DNA from: CAYIGN01 sp964363055
GTDB taxonomy: Bacteria > Patescibacteriota > Minisyncoccia > Sungbacterales > HO2-52-23
Assembly (NCBI GenBank): GCA_964363055.1
Contig: CAYIGN010000015.1
Coordinates: 1 to 15,291 of the forward strand
Direction of reading: 5' to 3'
Length of the DNA stretch: 15,291 nt
The notes under the pieces were generated by a model, which saw only the letters and a list, made by a program, of their open reading frames with translations, searched no databases and had not been told where the DNA came from. Each line of letters starts with the position of its first letter. Position 1 is the first letter of the stretch. Shown in pieces: positions 12,147 through 15,291 of the stretch. The position numbers and the translations under genes were made by a program.

Positions 12147-13388
12147 TTACGAGTCATTTGAACTGTAGAGCCGCATGTTCTTCCACCACAGGACAAACGC
12201 TCGGGGCCATGGAAGGAGGAAGAGGAGGTAGCGCAGTTCCACGAGCTGCTTGGCGCACCATCCGAGCATCCCTTTGAGATGAACAACAATTAGGTCGGTG
12301 AGCGCGTACTTCTTGCCAACCGCCAAGATAAAAGGGTAGCGCAGGAGTGGTTTGAAGCTAAGCCGCGGTTTGCCGCTAATCGCGCGAACGATCTCTCGCG
12401 CGACATGCCGCCCCTCGGCTTCGGCAACCGGCACGGTCCAGGCCAGGGGCTTTTGGGTTCGCGGGTTGACAAACCACGCATTGTCCCCAACCGCAAATGC
12501 CCGCCCGTCCGCGCCCCGGACGCGCAGGGTCCGGTCAACAATAAGTGTGCCTTTAGGCGAGAGAGGCAAGCCGAGATTAGAGAGGATCGATGGTCCCCTG
12601 ACCCCGCCGCTCCAGATCAAAACGTCGTATGTCTCGCGCTCGCCGCTTTTATAGGTGATTGCGTCCGGGCTGGCCGCAATAATCACCGCATTGGTCTTGA
12701 TCTCAATTCCAAGGCGCCTCAGCCGCTCGCCCGCCCGCCGGACGGCCGATTGGGGAAAGCCGGGGAGGATCGCGGGCGATGCTTCTACCAAGATGAATTT
12801 CACGTTGCAGATTGGGGCCGGAGTCAACTTCCCCTGGAGGATGCAGATGAAGTTCACGAACTCAGCCATAAGCTCCACTCCTGATGGGCCGGCGCCGGCC
12901 ACGATGATCTTGAGAGATGGGCGGGCTGCGAGTAGGGTCTCGATTTGGTTGCGGAGCGAGACGGCATCGTCCGCCGTTTTCAGAGGAAAGCTGTGTTCCT
13001 TGAGCCCAGGAATGTTAAAGTAGTTCGTTTGCGCGCCCAGCGCCAAGACCAGAAATTCATATCCAAGCACTCCATATTTGGCAAGCGTTACGGTGCGCGC
13101 ACGGATGTCGGCTTTGACAAATTCATCGCATAGGAATCGTATGGAGCGGCCGCGGATGATCTCGCTCGTGGCAATCAGCGTGGAGGAAATGAGGTGCTGA
13201 TCCGTCGCGTAATCGCGGGGGATCGCCGCGACCTCGTAGAGGGCCGGGGTGTAGAGATGATGGTGGTGGCGATCCACCAGGATAATCTCGTAGCCGCGGC
13301 GCGGGAGGATTTGCTTCGGCGCGAGCTTGAGTGCGGCGGTCAATCCTCCGAAGCCAGCGCCGACGATGATGATATGCTTGCCATGCAT
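12147..13388 (-). CDS. ndh: Type II NADH dehydrogenase (NDH-2 family)
   Basis: The 413-residue product is a two-dinucleotide-binding flavoprotein of the NDH-2 family, peripheral membrane enzymes that pass electrons from NADH to quinone without pumping protons. It has the FAD motif GAGFGG (10-15), DRHHHHLYTPALYEVA, the NAD motif AGAGPSGVE (164-172), VGDNAW (300-305) for FAD and an amphipathic C-terminal part with LKGMLGWCAKQLVELRYLLFLLPW, as expected for membrane attachment. The usual quinone-site AQxAxQ is not clear; WTVPVAEAEG stands there. I choose ATG 13388, since the ATG at 13397 overlaps a perfect TATAAT. It is the only minus-strand gene and diverges from pgk. Confidence 0.88.
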   Translation of the reverse strand: MHGKHIIIVGAGFGGLTAALKLAPKQILPRRGYEIILVDRHHHHLYTPALYEVAAIPRDYATDQHLISSTLIATSEIIRGRSIRFLCDEFVKADIRARTVTLAKYGVLGYEFLVLALGAQTNYFNIPGLKEHSFPLKTADDAVSLRNQIETLLAARPSLKIIVAGAGPSGVELMAEFVNFICILQGKLTPAPICNVKFILVEASPAILPGFPQSAVRRAGERLRRLGIEIKTNAVIIAASPDAITYKSGERETYDVLIWSGGVRGPSILSNLGLPLSPKGTLIVDRTLRVRGADGRAFAVGDNAWFVNPRTQKPLAWTVPVAEAEGRHVAREIVRAISGKPRLSFKPLLRYPFILAVGKKYALTDLIVVHLKGMLGWCAKQLVELRYLLFLLPWPRAFVLWWKNMRLYSSNDS

Positions 13389-13390
13389 GA

Positions 13391-13419
13391 GTGACATTAT
13401 ACCATAAGTCGGCTATGAT
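13391..13419 (+). promoter_or_regulatory. Sigma70-type promoter for pgk
   Basis: GTGACA (13391-13396), 17 bases, then TATGAT (13414-13419): each hexamer matches consensus at five of six positions and the spacing is ideal. The pgk ATG is 8 bases further on, so the transcript would be leaderless or nearly so. The -35 overlaps the divergent ndh -10 by one base, so the two promoters probably exclude each other. Confidence 0.7.
13396..13401 (-). promoter_or_regulatory. -10 element for leaderless ndh transcript
   Basis: On the minus strand the sequence is a perfect TATAAT. It ends 7 bases before the ATG at 13388, so transcription would start at the codon itself. It overlaps the in-frame ATG at 13397, which therefore cannot lie on the transcript. 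No good -35 is visible. It shares base 13396 with the -35 of pgk. Confidence 0.65.
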
Positions 13420-13427
13420 ATGCGTAT

Positions 13428-14591
13428 ATGGGTATTCGCCTATTGCGGGAGGCCACGCTGCGAAAAGGCACGCGGGTAATAGTGCGAGCCGATCTTGATA
13501 TCGCACTTTTGCCTGATAAACGGACAGAGACCTATCGGATTGACGCAGTCCTGCCGACCCTCCGCTTTCTTATCCGCAATGGAGCGCGTCTACGGATTAT
13601 CGGCCACCGAGGCCGTCCCAAAGGGAGGCGAGATCCGCGCTTGTCGCTTGCCCCTTTGGCTTCGTATTTTAGCCGCCGGCTGCGGTGTCGAGTTATCTTC
13701 GTGGAGAATTCGCTCCGCTTCAATCAAATTACACGGGTAGAGGATTCTGCCCGGGTGATACTCTTGGAGAATCTGCGTTTCTGGCCGGGCGAAGAAGATA
13801 ATACCGTATCATTCGCGCGCTCGCTCGCTCAGTGGGGAGAGATTTATGTCAATGAAGCGTTCGCGAACTGTCACCGCGCCCATGCATCAATGGTGCCGCT
13901 TGCCAAGATCCTTCCTTCCTACGCCGGCTTTCACCTTGCGGATGAGGTGGCGGCGCTCAATCGAGTATTGAAAAAACCCCAGCGGCCTTTCATTGCGATT
14001 CTTGGAGGCGTCAAAATTGAGACCAAGCTTCCTCTGATTCAGCGCTTTTTGCGTGAGGCGGATCGGGTATTGGTCGGGGGGGCGCTGGCCAACACCTTAT
14101 TGGCATTTATGGGAAAAGCGATTGGCAAATCAGTGGCGGATACGAACGAGCGCGCTCCAGCATCCATTTTAAGAAGCAAGAAGTTGTATCTTCCATCAGA
14201 CGTCGTTGTGGCCGACGGCCTCAATGCGACTTCTCGCCATAGGGTGTGGCCAGTCAAGGAAGTGGGCAGGCATGGATATATTGTAGATATCGGACCCGCG
14301 AGTCAATCCAAGTTTGTGTCGCTCCTGGCCGGAGCCAAGACGGTTGTGTGGAATGGGCCCCTGGGCTTTGCCGAGGTGCGCGAGTTTGCCAAAGGCACGA
14401 TTGCGATTGCCGGGGCAGTGCGCCGCCTCCATGCATTTACGCTTGTGGGCGGCGGAGACACGCTTGCCACGCTGGGGCGCTACCGACTGCTGGGCGGATT
14501 CAGTCATATCTCGACCGGAGGGGGCGCGATGCTGGAGTTCCTGGCCGGCAGAAAACTGCCGGCCATAGAGGCGCTTGGAAAAAGGTTATGA
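13428..14591 (+). CDS. pgk: Phosphoglycerate kinase
   Basis: This 387-residue two-domain enzyme makes ATP from 1,3-bisphosphoglycerate in glycolysis. The N domain has VIVRADLD (17-24), IIGHRGRPKG (57-66), ILLENLRFWPGEEDN (111-125) and YVNEAFANCHRAHAS (140-154); the C domain has AILGGVKIETKLP (190-202), VGGALANTLLA, DIGPAS, VVWNGPLGFAE (306-316), LVGGGDT (339-345) and HISTGGGAMLEFLAGRKLPAIEAL. Two substrate motifs vary: RVDFNVP reads RADLDIA and SHLGRP reads GHRGRP. Length is slightly below the usual 390-400. It has its own promoter and overlaps the RNase H gene by four bases (ATGA). Confidence 0.96.
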   Translation: MGIRLLREATLRKGTRVIVRADLDIALLPDKRTETYRIDAVLPTLRFLIRNGARLRIIGHRGRPKGRRDPRLSLAPLASYFSRRLRCRVIFVENSLRFNQITRVEDSARVILLENLRFWPGEEDNTVSFARSLAQWGEIYVNEAFANCHRAHASMVPLAKILPSYAGFHLADEVAALNRVLKKPQRPFIAILGGVKIETKLPLIQRFLREADRVLVGGALANTLLAFMGKAIGKSVADTNERAPASILRSKKLYLPSDVVVADGLNATSRHRVWPVKEVGRHGYIVDIGPASQSKFVSLLAGAKTVVWNGPLGFAEVREFAKGTIAIAGAVRRLHAFTLVGGGDTLATLGRYRLLGGFSHISTGGGAMLEFLAGRKLPAIEALGKRL

Positions 14592-15199
14592 AGAAGTTCT
14601 ACGCCTACGTCGTTTCTCCGAAGAAGATGGGGGTCACGGATGAGTGGCGCGAATGTGAAGAGATTGTGAAAGGCAGGCCGGGCGCCAGGTATAAAAGATT
14701 TTCAACCGTCCAGGATGCCCAGCGGTGGCTGCGCGACGGCGCGCCTTATGACCAAAAGTCCGGTTCAGGCCGCACACTGGGGAAGGGCATCTATTTTGAT
14801 TCGGGTACGGGAAGAGGTATGGGGTTGGTTGAGGTGAATGTTGCCAACGAGCGCGGCGAAGGCCTTCTTTCGTTAATTATCAGCAGCCGCCGGCTGACAA
14901 AATTCGGTACCTTTGTAATCACGCGCCGCTCGGCCACCAACAATTTCGGCGAGCTGCTCGCCCTTTCCTACGCGCTCAAGATTGCATTGCAGGAAGGAAC
15001 AAAGAAAATCTTTGGGGACAGCCGGTTGGTAATTCAGTACTGGTCAAAAGGGCAAATCAGGCCGCGAGTATTCAGTAAGTCGGTCTATACCCTTGTTTCA
15101 GAAGTATCGCGCCTCCGAGCACAGTTTGAGGATATGGGCGGGGAGATTGAGTATATTGCCGGAAGCCGCAATCCGGCTGATCTGGGCTTCCACCGATAA
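14588..15199 (+). CDS. rnhA: Ribonuclease HI with N-terminal hybrid-binding domain
   Basis: This 203-residue protein combines an N-terminal viroplasmin/RNase H1 hybrid-binding-type domain with an RNase H catalytic domain, and should cut RNA in RNA-DNA hybrids. The N domain (about 2-50) shows KKFYAYVV, TDEWRECEEIVKGRPGARYKRFSTVQDAQRWL. The catalytic part has the acidic set Asp71 (IYFDSG), Glu122 (TNNFGELLAL), Asp144 (FGDSRLVIQYW) and Asp198 (SRNPADLG). A basic linker joins them. The ATG at 14588 overlaps the pgk stop in ATGA, indicating translational coupling; a longer upstream frame inside pgk is a shadow. Fusion of the two domains is well known, so the order is not itself unusual. Confidence 0.92.
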   Translation: MKKFYAYVVSPKKMGVTDEWRECEEIVKGRPGARYKRFSTVQDAQRWLRDGAPYDQKSGSGRTLGKGIYFDSGTGRGMGLVEVNVANERGEGLLSLIISSRRLTKFGTFVITRRSATNNFGELLALSYALKIALQEGTKKIFGDSRLVIQYWSKGQIRPRVFSKSVYTLVSEVSRLRAQFEDMGGEIEYIAGSRNPADLGFHR

Positions 15200-15236
15200 A
15201 TTAAAAGACCCCGGAGGGACTGCGAGGATTCAACTT

Positions 15237-15283
15237 GAACCCATCTCAAAAATGCATTTGGGCTGCAATCGGCGGATTTCTGC
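15237..15283. repeat. Right copy of 47-bp terminal inverted repeat
   Basis: This is the exact reverse complement of 5-51. Read on the minus strand, the flanks are gcggatga before it and aagttgaatcc after it, neither of which matches the left copy. It lies 37 bases after the RNase H stop codon. The 92 bases after that gene hold no other feature that I can support. Confidence 0.9.
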
Positions 15284-15291
15284 TCATCCGC

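Noticed and set aside
14246..14587. Extended N-terminus for the RNase H gene
   Set aside because: The extension lies within pgk in another frame and is Gly/Arg/Cys-rich shadow sequence. The ATG at 14588 gives the expected hybrid-binding domain start and an ATGA overlap.
951..14591. UGA recoded as glycine (as in Gracilibacteria-type lineages)
   Set aside because: TGA ends adk, L6, ruvX, map and pgk at family-correct positions, and no conserved gene has an internal TGA.
5..15283. The whole window as a transposon or linear plasmid bounded by terminal inverted repeats
   Set aside because: There is no transposase, integrase or replication gene, and the cargo is essential core genes. A repeat at assembly edges is simpler.

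Overview
The window reads as a contig from a Candidate Phyla Radiation (Patescibacteria) bacterium, most likely of the Parcubacteria group. The evidence is a compact spc-type ribosomal protein cluster in which L30 is missing between S5 and L15, a small shortened adenylate kinase, almost no Shine-Dalgarno sequences, TGA used as an ordinary stop (so not the UGA=Gly lineages), and a minimal sugar-phosphate gene set. The group assignment is inference; no 16S gene is present.

Layout. Bases 5-51 and 15237-15283 are a 47-bp inverted repeat at the two ends of the window. Ribulose-phosphate 3-epimerase (135-770) and a 180-bp structured non-coding stretch come first. Then a long co-directional run follows: L16, L29, S17, L14, L24, L5, S14, S8, L6, L18, S5, L15, SecY, adenylate kinase, methionine aminopeptidase (951-8828). 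The genes that usually precede L16 (S10 through S3) and follow Map (IF1, L36, S13...) are absent. An intrinsic terminator and a 40-nt palindrome close this unit.

The second part (9057-15199) carries RuvX/YqgF, a family 2 glycosyltransferase, a GalT-like nucleotidyltransferase, triose-phosphate isomerase, a convergent type II NADH dehydrogenase on the minus strand, phosphoglycerate kinase and an RNase HI with an N-terminal hybrid-binding domain. Rpe, TpiA and Pgk give lower glycolysis and pentose-phosphate chemistry; GalT and the glycosyltransferase suggest sugar-nucleotide use for surface glycans; NDH-2 could reoxidise the NADH made by glycolysis. The ndh and pgk genes diverge from overlapping, near-leaderless promoters.

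No novel defence or mobile system was found. The most unusual signal is a layer of short self-complementary word repeats (attgctac, tgattcatgatt, atcaggaagca, gaagcccga, tatcaag and others) that fills many gene junctions, supplies C-terminal tails of S17, S5 and RuvX, and has entered the map reading frame between two metal ligands. A perfect 16-bp-arm hairpin lies inside tpiA, and a roughly 100-nt imperfect hairpin exactly fills most of the L18-S5 spacer. These may be related insertions or selected RNA structures; comparison with relatives would decide.
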